Notes: generated by a model not told the origin, from the letters alone. A DNA stretch of 64,000 nucleotides from Pomphorhynchus laevis (GCA_012934845.2 WNNJ02002709.1:41859-105858), one strand, 5' to 3'; positions 42,541 through 55,726 are shown, counted from the stretch's first letter. Numbers and translations are program-made.

Positions 42541-44791
42541 AGCTCGCTACGCTAGCGGATTGAGCTCAATCTCTTGATAAAAACCCATGCCCAAAAAGCG
42601 CGATCTCAGATCCCTGTTCCTGAATAAGCATCTTCCACATCGGAATGCAATGATGGTTATACCAGTTTTGAAGTCGGAGGTGATTCCAAAGATTGTGATG
42701 TATGGACACTTGTTCGTGTTGAAATATCCGAACACTCGGTGTATAAACGTAAACATTTCACTTGCGGTTTTTGTACATCAGTACGACTACTACAGTTATC
42801 CTGCTCATCTACTCCTGTATCACACACGACCACTCAGACCAATGCTGTTTTAGATGTTTCCCTCGCATCAACACCTGACTTCGCATCATATAATCCCATT
42901 ATTGAACCTACTCTCTCACACACTCCTCGTTCAACTACGTACCAAACTTCCATTAATCTTTCTCATTCTAACAATGCTAACAGTAAAGCTTTTCATCTCG
43001 TACCTCCTCTTTCCTATTCCTCCCCCAATCTAAATAAATCTCAAACTTCTTTATTCTCATCACGTACTCCTTACTCGACCTCTCCTGTATCATTTCTCAA
43101 GAATTTACATAATTCCGTAAAAATCAATATCCAGTAACATCTCCGATCAACCGATTCAACACTCCACTCCTGTTATACATGCTCCAACCTATCTTAATTA
43201 TACTTACTATACCTCCCACGTATCACTTTCCAATAATCTACATCATTCCATCAAAATCATTTCCAGTAGCATTTTCGATCAACCGATTCAACACTCCATT
43301 CCTGTCACACATGCCCCAACCTATCTTAATTCTCCTTACTCTACATCCCACGTATCACTTCCAAATAATTTACATCCTGCCTTCAATATCATATCCAGTC
43401 ACATCTCTAATCGACCAAATCAAAACCCCGCTCTTGTCACACTTGCTCCAACCAATATTAATTCTCTCTAAAGCACCCCTGTCATTTCCACTTATATCTG
43501 CTCATCTGCCTCGACTCCTACCAGCTCTGTCCGTCCACCACTTCCACGAAATCGTTTTCCTTCGCGCGATCGCTGTATAATCATATCAAACTTAAAGCTT
43601 TCCGAATCTGCTTCTCCACAATCTCGCCTCGATGATGATGTATCTGCTTTCAGGTCTATCCTAGCAACCATTCTACCTGATGATAACCCATCACTCTTCA
43701 ATAATATCGCTCCTGTATCCTTTATTCGTTTAAACAAATCCACTAAATCCAATTAACTCAGTCCTCCACTCTTAAAAATCGTTTTCCGACATAGTTCACA
43801 TGCCTCTTCGGTACTCTCCCAACGTTTTAAACTTCTTACCACTTCCTCTACTTGCCGTATCTTTCCTGACCGCTCCCCTTCTGATATTGCCCAGCTCAAT
43901 TTAGCTCGCATTGAAAAACATCAACGTGAAACAAACGGCGAGTCATCCTTATCTATACGTAAAATCAACGGAAATTTTCACGTTGTACACACAAGGCCAA
44001 AAATTCGATGGCGTCCCATCTCTCCCCCTTGTCTTCTTCGCTAGTCGATCTCGCTCCTAAGCATACTTTTCGTCTTAGTCTATTCAATACTCGCTCCATT
44101 CTTCATAAAGCTGATATGCTTCTCGATATCTTCGATCAATTATCTATCGATATTCTCTGCATTACCGAATCCTGGCACTCTGACTCCAACGATCTTGCTA
44201 TTCGTCGTCTATGTCGCTCTGGTTGTTCTCTAGTTGAATCAGCTCGTCAAATTACATCTCATACATCTACTGCGTCTAACCATGGCGGTATTGTTGTCAT
44301 TGCTCGTCACCCAATGTCTTTACGTAAAATTAACGTTAACATCCGTTACACTTCGTTCGAATTACTCATATGCAGATTATCAACGCCTTTCCCTCTGGAA
44401 CTTGTGATTGTATACCGTCCAGGTTCAGTTGCCCCATCACGTATCTTCTTTAACGACCTTGCAGATCTAATGTCTCACTGTTCATTGTCTTATACTCCTT
44501 CTTTTGTTCTCGGTGACTTTAACATTCGTCTTGATCGCCCGTCTGACTCTGACTCTATCACTTTAACTAATCTTTTTTCTGATTTTAACTATAAATTACT
44601 TTCAACAAGCCCAACTCATATTCTCGGCGGTGCTCTCGACATCATTGCTGTTCCTAACTGCTTCAATGACTATACCTCCTTGTCAATTACTGATCCTGGT
44701 TTGTCCGATCATTTCCTTGTCACTCTTACTCTTACTCGTCCCCATCCTCCTTCTCCGCCTTTACCTTTATCTACACCAAGTCGACCCTGGA
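42402..44791 (+). pseudogene. CR1/L2-like LINE (family 1), 3'-deleted
   Basis: Close relative of 14795-19226. ORF1 (42587-43960) is broken by several frame changes. The ORF2 endonuclease (44008-44791) is intact and nearly identical to the other copy ('TESWHSDSNDLAIRRL', 'VLGDFNIRLD', 'DPGLSDHFLV'). The element stops abruptly after 'STPSRPW' and joins a minus-strand LINE. The ORF1 repeat region differs in number of repeat units from the other copy. Confidence 0.85.
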
Positions 44792-47345
44792 ATAGTCATT
44801 GGCGTATTGCATGACGTTAAAGGGCTAAGGTTTGATACGCGGAGAGAGATCGCCAAGTAGAAGAGAGAAAAGCAAGGGATCTAGGACTGAACCTTGTGGG
44901 ACCCTGTAAAAGATAGGGATGGGAGGGGAGGATGATGAATTAAAACAGATGCGAAAAGTACGGTCGGATAGATATGGGGAAGACCATTCTACGGAGGAAG
45001 AAGAAAAGCTGTAATCATAATGAAGGCGATAAAGGAGGACGGAGTGGTCGACAATGTCGAATGCGGAGGAGAGGTCGAGGGAGATGAGAACACTATATAG
45101 AGCCTTATCTCGAGAAATGAGTAAGTCGTTGTAAACTTTTATGCAGGCGATTTCTGTGGAGTGATTAGAGCGGAAAGCGGTTTGGAAAGGAGGGTACATA
45201 TTGGATGACGAGAGATAAGCGTTGACCTGTATTAAGAGAGGCGTTCTAAGGGCTTAGAAAGAGTAGGGAGTGGTGAAATGGGGCGATAGCTAGAAGGAAG
45301 GGGGGTCATGCGATTGTTTCTGTAGTAGGGGACGAACGATTGCGGATTTCCAGTGTGAAGGGAAGATACGACTGAGGATAGACGAATAAACAAGGTTGTG
45401 AGAAAAGGGGATATCGATGAGCATATGGATTTAAGTATGTGGGTAGGCAGTGGATCGGACGGTGAGGTTTTGCTAAGCAAGGACATGAGAACAGATGATA
45501 ATTCGGTAGGTGAGACAGGGAGAAGATGAAAGAGTTTCGGAAGGATGAGAGTAGACTGGGCAGAGTGGGATAGGATAGATACCAGTGTGTGAGAGAACAA
45601 CGTGGATACTTTCGTCTGGAGAAATGACGAATAATCATGGGAATTGATGTTGCACAGCGGAGAGGATCGTGCAGGGATTAAGTTAAAAGTATGTCATACA
45701 GTCTTCGAGTTGAATGAAGTGATGTTTTTATGTTGCCAGAAGGAATTACATTTGGTACGTAGTATGTGGAGATGAGACCGCCGATGAGCAAGATAGGTAT
45801 CACGGAAAGACGGAGTGATCGAGCGGAAATCACGTCTGAGAGAGCGGTGATAGACTCGAAAAGCATGACGGAGTCGACGCTTTGAGAGTAGGCACTGGAT
45901 GTCAAACCAAGGGGCACGGTGCAAGCGACGGTGTGGGTGAGGTTTGAAGGGCAAGAGAAGATTGAGAATTGATGTGAGATCAGAGTCGAAAATCAAGGCT
46001 AGATCGTGAGGAGAGTAATATGTTATTGTGGGATAGGATAGATACGATTTGAATAAGGCAGAGCGGAGAAGGGAGAGGTCAAGATTTCTTTAAGAGTGAC
46101 GTAGGATTGTATGTGTGAGGAAGGGTGTGGTTGTGAGTGAGATCAAGGGTGACGAGAAAGTGATCGGTTCGAGCAAGATCGAAAATGGACAGTGAGGTGT
46201 AGGCAACAATATGATCGGGGACCGCGATGATGTCGAGTGCCCCACCAAGGATATGTGTGGGGGCAGTGGAGATGGGTTTGTAGTTATAGTTGGATAGAAT
46301 GTTGATGAACTGGATGGACTCGGTAGAAGCGGGGCGGTCGAGGCGGATGTTGAAGTCGCCAAGAACGATTGAAGGGATTGTGGACAGAGAACAGTGAGAC
46401 AGAAAATCAGCGAGTTCGGTAAAAATAAGGATTTAGGAGCTGATGAAACTGGACGGTATACAATGGTGAGATCTAGAGTGATCGTGTTAGAAGAACGACA
46501 AGTGAGCAGTTCAAAAGAGCAGGACTGAAAGGGGAAGTCATTTTGCGAATAAACGCGGAATGACGGGCGAATGCGACAATGTCGCCATGATTAGAGAATT
46601 TAGAAGGGGATTTGCTGAGAGGGCGAGCGGATTTGACTAGTGAGCAACCGTCAGAGAGCAAACGGAGGATGGAGATGTCGTCAGAATCGGAGTGCCAGGA
46701 TTCAGTGAGGCGGAAGAGATCGATGGATTGCTTAGTGAATAGTTTGAGGATAAGATCGGATTTATTGAGAATAGATCTAGTGTTGAGGAGGCCGAGGCGG
46801 AAACCGTGTGTGGTAGTGATAGGGGCTAATTTATAAGACACATAGGGGAGATGGAGCGCCATCGAATTTTTGGGCGTGTGTGGACAACTTGAAAATTTCC
46901 GTTGATGTTTCGGATTGAGAGAGATGTTTCGCCGTTTTCCTCGCGACGGCGTTTTTTGATGCGGGCAGATGAGAGTCGAGCGATTTTGGAGCAGTTGCGA
47001 TCGGGGAAAATGCGAGTGGCTGAAGAGGTCATGAGTTTGAATCGTTGGGAGAAGACAGAAGACGCGTGAGAGCGATGCTTGAAATCAATGTTTAGGAGAG
47101 GGGCTGGGAAGGATTAGATTGAGATGATTTATTTAGGCGGATGAATGCGACAGGAGAGATGTTGTTGAAACAGAATGGTTTATCTGCAGGAACAAGAGAC
47201 GAGAGGATGGATCTCAATGCGGAAACATCGTGGCCGAGACGTGCTTGTGGAGATAAAGAGGTGGAAGGAGTTATATTAGTGACGATGACGCAACGATCAC
47301 GAGAATAGTTTTTATTGCCTTTGTTCTTGTATTCCATCATCATGC
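44792..47345 (-). pseudogene. CR1/L2-like LINE (family 2), 3'-deleted
   Basis: Minus strand: ORF1 C-terminal part (47343-46826: 'SRDRCVIVTNI', 'TRIFPDRNCSKIARL'), endonuclease (46862-46090: 'LNTRSILNKSDLIL', 'LTESWHSDSDDISILRL', 'LGDFNIRLD' near 46360), then RT (45600-44825: 'KTSPSDPLPTHILKSICS', 'SLDLSSAFDIVDHSVLL', 'RVPQGSVLDPLLFSLLLGDL'). It ends just before the catalytic YADD region at the junction with the plus-strand LINE. Frame broken in several places; less decayed than the other family 2 copies. Confidence 0.83.
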
Positions 47346-48599
47346 GCTTTACAAAAATTATTCACTGTGTCAAAGTATTATTATTCGTTTGTTTCGCGAT
47401 TACTGACTGATCCTAAAAGGTGATCGCTCAAACTGAACAAGCAACTTCGTTATAATTTGTCAGTCAAACAATTTTATGTATCAACGTGCATAAGATATTG
47501 TACGCTTGCGGCTAGTATTAGACACGTTTGAAGCATGGAACGTAGTAAACTTTAAAAAGCTGAATTCGTCCCTTGTACACTTAAACAGCTAGAGTTCCAC
47601 CTGTTTTTATAACATTTGCCAAACGTTACATATTCCTGTTACGTTTCACTTCGAAAACATTTAGATAGTCGAGCAAAAAATAGTCAACCTTTAAAACAGA
47701 TTTTCAGACTCGATTGTATACATAAGACAAGTTACGATATGCGGGTTCAGCAAGTAGACCTCTTGTATTGAGATCATTACTGCGCGGCTATCACGAAAGC
47801 CGCGCAGATAGCCGCGCAAAAGCCATTACTGCGCGGCTATCAGCTGCAAAACCGATTATGGATTTGATAGACATAAGTAACTGACCTTGACAAATCAATT
47901 GGTTTGTTTCCATTTTTCCAACGATAAAATGCTTATTGAGATCGTAAATTTATAAAACAATATTGCCGATGAAAATTCGGATGTCTTCAGACAATGTAAA
48001 CTGATTGCAATGGCGAATCTGTCAAATTTATAAAGTATGGGATATATCCATTAACAGTAGCATGATACAAACCTACAAACCTTCTCAGTTGTATGGAATT
48101 CATAGGGTCCAGGAAATTTACTAATATTTTATGCAATATAAATTCGACTTAATATTATTAAACTATTTTATATTATTAAGAAATGTTAATTTTTATTGAA
48201 ATTAAAATGATATTTGAAAATTAAATTATCTAAGTCTCGAAAGGAAATGAGTATTAATAAAAAAGAAGAGTAAAAAAGAGTCAAGCTGGAATAATTGTTT
48301 ATTCGGTTAATCAAAGGCAAAGTTCAGCACAAAGAAATTAAAATTATTTTCAATATTTCAGAGACTATTTGATGTCATCTTTCGGAATATTCTATTTTTT
48401 CTCGATATTTTAAAATGTGAGAGTTTACCATCAATTATCCAACTTAATAGTATCAATATGTAGATTAAATGCACAAAAAACTAAGAGATAAAAATATAAA
48501 AATAAAGATAATCTCTGCTCAGTTTTCATTTGGCGTGAAAATTTCCGATTATAAAAAGCTGCATACAAGTGCAACCTTCGCAAACCTTCCTCCGTTGCT
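47346..48599. other. Intergenic with GC-rich inverted repeats
   Basis: AT-rich and non-coding, except for a GC-rich island at 47781-47840 where 'tgcgcggctatc' and 'gatagccgcgca' alternate (see the repeat entry). A host promoter or gene is not evident. Confidence 0.45.
47781..47840. repeat. GC-rich short inverted repeats
   Basis: 'ctgcgcggctatc' (47783), 'gatagccgcgca' (47806) and 'ctgcgcggctatc' (47828) form alternating direct and inverted copies of a 12-bp word, with 'gaaagccgcgca' between. Strongly GC-rich against the AT-rich flanks. Confidence 0.75.
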
Positions 48600-50670
48600 G
48601 TAACATTAAGACGAAAACCTTTATTTCTTCATGACAAAATTCGAACAATTCACCTTTTGAAAATTTTAAGATTTAAGACTGAGTATAAACTAAACAACAA
48701 AAAATTGCCAATCAGCTCAAACGTAGACGTAAACTCAAACGATTGGATAACAATCGCCTGCGACAACAATAAGTCTAAAGACTTCCTATGTGGATTTTGT
48801 GCAAACAAATTAACCCACAGCCTGTTACATAGCACATATTAATATCCAACACGTCCACTCAAACTACCCACATCGTTTCCAATGTCCTTTCTATACCCAC
48901 TGATCGTGTTCCCATATGCACTTCCCATCCCATGTCATCTTCACTCCCCGACACCCCAACCCGTCCCTCCAGTTTTGTTTTCCAATAATCTACATCCATC
49001 AATCAAAATAACGTCCACCAACCTCCACGATATTTCCACTCATAATCTTTCCGCACATCGCTTGCCACCATCTATAATATATGTATAAATATATATCTAA
49101 ATAACTAATACATTTATTCTCTATGCGTACCGACGTTAAACCAACTCCCTCTAAATCCTTAACTGCCAGCTCTCCAATCATAATCTCACCCACTCACGTC
49201 ACTCCTCCTTCTTTATGGAAACGTTTTACTTCTCGCGATCGTAACGTCATCGTCACTAACATCATTCCTTCCACCTCCTTATTTCCACAAGCACGTATCA
49301 ACAACGTGTTTCTGCCTCCAGATCCATTCTCTAGTCTCGTGCTCCTGCGGATAAACCGTACTTTTTCAACGAGATCTCTCTTGTGGCATTCATCAGCCTC
49401 AACAAATCTTCTCACTCTAATCTTTTTCATTCCTCTCGCCTGAAAATTGTTTTCAAGCATAGCTCTCACGCATCTTCTGTCCTCTCCCAACGATTTAAAC
49501 TCATGTCCTCTTCAAACATTTTCATTTTCCCCGATCAAACCCAATCCGAAATCACTCAACTATATTCTGCCCGAATCGAAAAACGGAGTCGCGAGGAAAA
49601 CGGCGAAACATCGCTCCATCCGAAACATCGACGGAAATTTTCAAGTTATTCACACCCGCCCCAAAATTCGATGGCACTCCATCTTCCCTACGTGTATTCT
49701 CCGCTAGCCCATTTCACCACAACACAGGTTTCCGCGTGTGTTGTGGAAATGCCGTTTTCCACCGTTTGCTCTCTGTCGGTTGCTCGCCAGTCGAATCCGC
49801 CCGCCCCCTCAGCTCATCCAATTCTAAATTCTCGAATCATGGCAGCATTGCCACATTCGCCCGTAACCTCGCATATCTTCGCAAAATCATTCCCACTTTT
49901 AGTCCTTGCTCTTTTTAATTGCTAACTTGTCCTTCTTCTAGCCCGATAACTCTGGATCTCGTCATTATATACCATCATGATTCATCAGCTCCTACCTCCT
50001 TATTTTTTACAGAACTCACTGACCACCTTTCACATTGTTTTTTGTCCTCCATCCCTTCACTCATTCTTGGCGACTTCAACATCCGCCTCGAATGACCCTC
50101 TACCACTGATTCCGACCTGTTCATTAACATTCTATCCAACTACAATTACAAACTCAACTCCACAGCCTCCACATATATCCTTGGGAGGGGCACTCGACAT
50201 CATAGATATCCCCTGATCGTTTTGCTGCCTACACCTCACTGCAAATCTCCGATCCTGATCTATCCGATCACTTTCTCGTCACCCTTGATCTCACTTCCAA
50301 CCACTCCCCGCCTCACACACCTACCATCCTACGTCGCTCTTGGAGAAATCTTGACATCCTCCTTCTCCGCTCTGCCTTAATAAAATCGTCTCTATCTTCT
50401 CCCACATTAACATCTTACTCTCCTCACGATCTTGCCTTTCTTTTCGACTCTGAACTCACATCCACTCTCGATCTTATCTTGCCCTTCAAGCCACACCCTC
50501 ACCGTCACTTGCACCGTGCACCATGGCTTGAAGTCCAATGCCTACTCTAAAAGCGTCGACTCCGTCATGTTTTTCGAATCTATAATCGCTCTCTCAGAAG
50601 TGATATCCGCTAGCTCACTACGTCTCTCAGTGATTACTATCTTCCTCTTCGTCGGTCTCATCTCCACCTA
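48600..50670 (+). pseudogene. CR1/L2-like LINE (family 2), decayed
   Basis: ORF1 begins near 48640-48840 with the zinc-finger half 'SKDFLCGFCANKL', then a Ser/Pro-rich part with an inserted TATA-rich stretch near 49080-49120, then 'SRDRNVIVTNI' and 'RIEKRSREENGETS' (to about 49620). ORF2 endonuclease pieces run 49677-50290 ('LGDFNIRLE' near 50074), and a post-endonuclease part reaches 50670. The reverse transcriptase is missing. Multiple frame changes. Confidence 0.75.
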
Positions 50671-50689
50671 ATAAAATCCTGTTCCCGAT

Positions 50690-51360
50690 CAATTCAGTTC
50701 CAGATCAAATCAGCAAATTTAACAGTTTTAACACACAAGGACGTCGATGGGAGTACGTAAGAAGACATCTACGACCAACACCAACTGTGCTCAACTACAA
50801 GTAAAATGCTCAACACACGACTGCAGAGTCTGGACTACAATCACATGTGACAGCAGTAAGTCTAAAGAAGACTTCATATGTGGCTTCTGTGCCAACAAAC
50901 TCATACGCGACCTCTCCCATAAGAACATATCAACCTCCAACGTGTCCCTACTAAAACCACCCCAGTCGTTTCTGATATCCTTTGTCAACCCACTGATCCT
51001 GTCATCACATGCACTTCTAATCCCATGTCTTCACTTCCCGACACCCCCGTATCTTCCCTTCTGTCTCGTTTCTCAATAACCTACATCCCTCAATCAAAAT
51101 CACCTCCACCAACCTCCGCAATCCTTCTACTCATAACCTTTCCTCACATCGCTCACCACCCTCTCTATTATTTAAATCCTCTTTGTCTTCCGCTGTTAAA
51201 CCTACTTCATTGATATCCTCAACTCCCAGCTCTCCTATCGTGATCTCTCCAACACACGTTACTCGTAATCATTTACGGAAACACATGATTTAGATTTTTT
51301 TGTGGTCATGTAAGCGTGCGCTGGCACGCATTTGCCAAGTAAAAATAAATCTTTTTTGTA
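50690..51360 (+). mobile_element. Short LINE derivative: 5' end joined to 3' end
   Basis: Starts with a leader ('cagttccagatcaaatcagc'), then ORF1 from ATG 50747 ('MGVRKKTSTTN', zinc-finger residues 'CSTHDCRVW' and 'FICGFC'). Near 51280 it jumps straight to the family 3' end ('atttagatttttttgtggtc', hairpin at 51312-51330, 'gcatttgccaag'). It has both termini but no ORF2, so it could have been mobilised in trans. Confidence 0.7.
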
Positions 51361-51520
51361 GAGAATAAATCAAACTGGATACGATAGCCTATATGCGTTT
51401 ATCTTTAAAACAAGACTGACAAGTCTTGGTCTAAAAATATATAATTGCATTATAACTAATTACAATATAACTGATTACAAGATAAAAACAAAAATATAAC
51501 TGACTACAGTTCTATAAATT
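51361..51520. other. Short AT-rich spacer
   Basis: 'actaattacaatataactga' type repeats only; no coding sequence. Possibly the leader of the next LINE. Confidence 0.4.
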
Positions 51521-53560
51521 CAATACAATGGCAAATAGGAAGAAAGCTATTAAATATGTTAAACCTCATCTTAAGTCTACTAATATCGAATAAGCAATTT
51601 GGATGTGACAAGAACTGCAATATTTGGACTAACGTTGCGATTCCGTTCACAAGCGAAGACAACGTTTCTGAACAGAGTTTCCACTGCGACATTTGTTGTG
51701 CTGTTCTTGTTGTAATCATATTATAACAAGGGAAGACACTGACAGTTCGTTTTGTTTGTTAGCTAATACTACTTCTGACCTCGATAACTTCATTAGACCT
51801 TACTTAGTGTACAGCGAGTTGTCCCGTCTGAAATGCACATTATGTGCTGGTCCGGATCTATTGCCGTCAGCATATCTTCGCAACCTAGCTGGCACCATAT
51901 ACCTACCTCTATATAATATCTTCTGTGCCACACTCGTGCTAGGAAAGATCTTCTCAGACTGGAATCGCTCTCTTATCTGCTCCATATTTAAACAGGGATC
52001 TTGTTCCGACATAGGTAACTACAGACCGATTAGCCTCACATGTGGCTGTTGTCGCTTAATTGAACGCTTCTTTATGCAAAAAGTCACCACTCACCTAGAA
52101 ACGAACCATATCCTCACCCCTGAACAACATGATTTCGGAAAGGTCATTCAACGCTAGCGAATTTGTTGTTATCACACTATAGCTGGACCAGATATTATGA
52201 TTCTGGCATTCCGGTCAATGCCTTCTTCGACTTCTCTAAGGCATTTGATACAGTCCTTCATGTTAATTTAATTCAAAAACTGCGCAATATCCACCTTTGT
52301 GAGTGTTTAGTTCGATGGATTATTGAATTTCTGTCTGATCGTCATTGTTTCGTAAGGGTAAACGATGAATTATCTGATCGCTTCCCTACATATCTTGAAG
52401 TACTTCAGGGAACTATACTCGGTTCAGTTCTTCTCAGTATATACATTCACGACCTCATTCCTAAACTTAGATCTGAGTGTGTTCTCTATGTTTTGGCATC
52501 ATAGTTTTGGACTCAGATGTAGACATCTTGCAGTTTGATATTAACACCATAAATGATTAGTGGATCTTGAACGGGTTAAAATTCAATTTAAAAAAGTGTG
52601 CCTATATTCACATATCAAGACGTCCGGCCGAGTCAGCTCATATTTATCATACAAACAGCAGTGTTATTCTTAGGACGAACTCATACAAGGATTTAGGTGT
52701 TTATGTATGTTCTAACTTATCGACACGTTTACATACTGACACTACATGTTCCAAAGTGAGAAGAGTCATCGGCCTGATTCGCCGAGCTTCGGTTTATATT
52801 GACATCTCACGCTTCAAAACAATCTCACAAGCACTTATTTTGATCATCTTCCTATATGCTTCGCCGGCCTGTTACCCAATCACCTTACGAGAACGCAATA
52901 ATCTAGTATGTCTTCCTATCAGCAACTAAAATGGTAAAAGCGGTTAGACATATGGAATATCAGGATCGGCTCTCGAGTTTGGGAATGAGATCACTTCGAT
53001 ATCTGCGCGACAAGGCGGACCTGTGCCTAGCCTGGCAGATTTTACACGACAATCGCCATCCACTCAGATCGCTAATGCATACGCGCGATATAACCTCACT
53101 TCGTGGTCATCAGTTCATGCTAAAAACACAACGATTACGCTACACACGAACGTACATATACTTCCAGCGAATCGTTAATACCTGGAACCACCATGCTGAC
53201 TCAACAGTTGCATCCTCGAATCTGGCTTCATTTGAACAAAATCTGGAGGAAGATTCATTCTTGAAGATGAAGACCGAGTCATAGGACATGAACAATGGCA
53301 AGTGCCCTCTATATTTACTTTTTCTACATTTACTTTTTCTGATTGTGACGCAACTTGTAATGAACCTTGCTGCTCACTTTGTTGTCCATTGATAATAATA
53401 TTATGATTCCAACAAGGGCAACAATGGCTACCTATGATTTGCTACTTCATTTGATTTCACATAGTTTCATTTTATTTGAAGTAAAGCCTCGCTTTTGACT
53501 TCTTTCTCTCACATTATTATATGTCGACTTCCAAGGGAGCTGAAGCTCGTAAGGAAGCAT
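51521..53560 (+). pseudogene. LINE (family 4), internally deleted
   Basis: Begins with an ORF1-like zinc-finger region ('FGCDKNCNIWTNVAIPF' near 51597, 'FHCDICC' near 51682). It is joined near 51710 to the RT: 'GPDLLPSAYLRNLAG', 'IFKQGSCSDIGNYRPISLT', 'FFDFSKAFDTVLH' and a region around 52500 where the catalytic box would lie but is degraded. The C-terminal part (52567-53284) has 'LRTNSYKDLGVYV' and 'WQILHDNRHPLRSLM'. The endonuclease is absent. The tail after 53285 has no clear terminus; I end it near 53560. A different family from 1-3. Confidence 0.7.
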
Positions 53561-53922
53561 CACATCGAATAAAAAACATCAACAGTTCACGAGGTCAAGC
53601 TTTAGGCGTTCTTTAAATTGCGCAGCAAAAGAGCTGTTAATCACACCAGGTGATAATCCATTCCATCGTTTACAGACGCGATCCATCATTGTCGTACAAT
53701 TTGTTCGATGCTTTGAGCGATGCTTCAAGCATAGCTCGTGTCCACGTAACATTGAGGATTCACGAAGACAGAACAGCTGCTTACACGGATGGTTAGGCAC
53801 GCGCAGCGACATCCACACTAGTGTAAGATCTGCAATCAAAAGATCGCATTCAATAGATCTTACACCCAACGCATCAAGTCTAACTGGATAAGGAATGGAG
53901 CGAGTTGTCAGAACCAATTAAA

Positions 53923-54415
53923 TCAGCTAACTGAGTCTACGTATTGTTATATAATTATAAAATAAACAAAACATAATAATGCTAAATCAAAATTTAATAA
54001 TTAAATAATAAAATTAATAATTGTTTTTAGATTTTCTATAATTTTAATCAAGTTAAAAAATAAAAATAAAAAATAAAATTTAAAATAAACGTCATTTTTA
54101 TGAATTGACTAATAAATAACAGACGTTGTATCAGAATAAGAATTAGAGGTCATCAGGAGGAACTGCTATGCTATCAGGTTTCGGCCCCTAACTCCTCTAC
54201 CCAACATAGCAGCGGGGCCAAATACATGCTAATGATGTATTTCCTCTGAAATAACTATCTAGTATCTTATTCTAATGCAAAGTATATTATTTATTATCCA
54301 TCCATAAAAATTTGCCACTTAAGAGTTTAAATTTATTCTTTATATTATTGTGTTGATTTATATATTTTACTATTTTCTGCTTGATGTTATTTTTATAGTA
54401 ACCTAGTTTAATGTG
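53923..54415 (-). mobile_element. Naiad-type PLE, 5'-truncated, nested in LINE
   Basis: Inserted into the LINE above, in the same orientation. It holds the 3' terminus, tail, structured block (54143-54212) and the last 40 or so codons ('LGYYKNNIKQKIVKYINQHN', ending 'WMDNK'). Nearly identical to 55727-56220. Confidence 0.88.
54143..54212 (-). ncRNA. Naiad tail structured RNA, hammerhead-like
   Basis: Identical core to 55959-56028: CTGATGA, GAAA, UA site and the pairing tracts are all present. Confidence 0.45.
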
Positions 54416-55460
54416 CGTGGCTCTTCTCAAAATGTTGTCGAATTCACTCAATTCTGATTTCAGTCGAGGGTGTGTCGCGTAGAATGCATAGAGCATATGT
54501 GATTTTAAGAGACTCGAATATACAATGCGTAAAGCCTTTGGCTCAAGTCGTCCAACGTTTCGATGAAGAAATCCTAAAATTCTACGGCATTTTGCAATAA
54601 TCGCAGAAGAATGAAGACGAGATTTTAAATTGGAGGAGATAACAACACTTAGATCAATAAAGTGATTTACTGATTCGATAACTGTTGAGCTGAATTGGTA
54701 AGAAGGGGAAGGTAATCGGGATTGACCAATTCTCATATGTCGAAATTTACTAACATTGATTACTAAGCCGTGTGATGGACACCAACTACTAACTTTATCC
54801 AAATCTGATTGTAGTAGGGGAGAGCTAGAACAACCACGAAATAAAGGGCACCACAGTTTCATGTCATCGGCGTATAATAGGCACTGGCATGTAACATTTT
54901 CAGCGATTTCGTTGATGTAGATATTAAACAAAGTGGAACTAAGGATACAGCCTTGAGGAATACCTTGAGTGAAATAAAACCAGTCAGAAAGAGACTCACC
55001 AACTCGCAAGCAAAAGAACATCTACTCAAGAATTCACGTATCCAAAGACAAACGTGCTTCGAGAATCCGTAATTTCCACGTTTCCACAGTAAAATTGGAT
55101 GAACGACCCGATCAAAAGCTTTGGATAGATCAATAAAGACGACATCAACCGGCAACCCATGTTCGAGAAAACCGGCCTAGCTTTCGCGAGCTAATATTAG
55201 ATTAGTTAAAGTGGATGGATGTTTACTAAATATATGCTGTTTATTAGACAAAATATTGAATTTGTCCAAATGAGATATACAAATTGAGAAGTATAAGAAA
55301 ATGAGAAGTACAAATTGATGTTTTTGTCCAAACATCAATTTACTTCGAATGATTGAAAGAGTTCACTGTCCGGAAAATTAGATTGATATCCTCCTTCAAT
55401 AGTCAGACAAAGAATACAATTATTAAAAATACGTTCGAAAATTTCATGGTGTCGTGTGGT

Positions 55461-55726
55461 TCAAATGCTCAATACAAACTCAGTTATCTTATCTACTGAG
55501 CTTGTTTGTTTTATATAAGTAATTACTCATATTGTAATACATTATTAACAATTATTACTAAGTTCGGTCATTAGTTACAAAACATTTTATTGAAGGATCA
55601 GATAAGCGAATTGATGAGAACATATGAGCAGACAGTTATTTAATGTATAAGTTTAATTTCTTTAATATAATTTTTCTGGATATCAACCTATTCCGTAGAC
55701 AGTTCGATTGATGACGGCTATATCAA
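55461..55726. other. Spacer, possibly old LINE
   Basis: AT-rich; nothing beyond a possible 5' continuation of the minus-strand LINE. Ends at the 3' terminus of the Naiad element. Confidence 0.35.

Larger units (their letters stand above)
53579..55460 (-). pseudogene. LINE related to family 4, split by PLE tail
   Basis: Minus strand: RT from about 55460 ('NNCILCLTIEGGYQS'-like), 'VDVVFIDLSKAFDRVVHPIL' (55155), 'GIPQGCILSSTLFNIYINEI', the catalytic 'LLYADDMKLW' (54890) and 'LEPKALRIVYSSLLKSHMLY' to 54416. It is then interrupted by a Naiad tail, and resumes at 53922-53579 with 'TTRSIPYPVRLDALGVRS' and 'KRWNGLSPGVI'. 5'-truncated; one or two frame changes beyond the insertion. Confidence 0.82.

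Noticed and set aside
47346-48599. Host promoter or non-coding RNA gene
   Set aside because: Only the short GC-rich repeat cluster stands out; there is no adjoining gene and no recognisable RNA fold.
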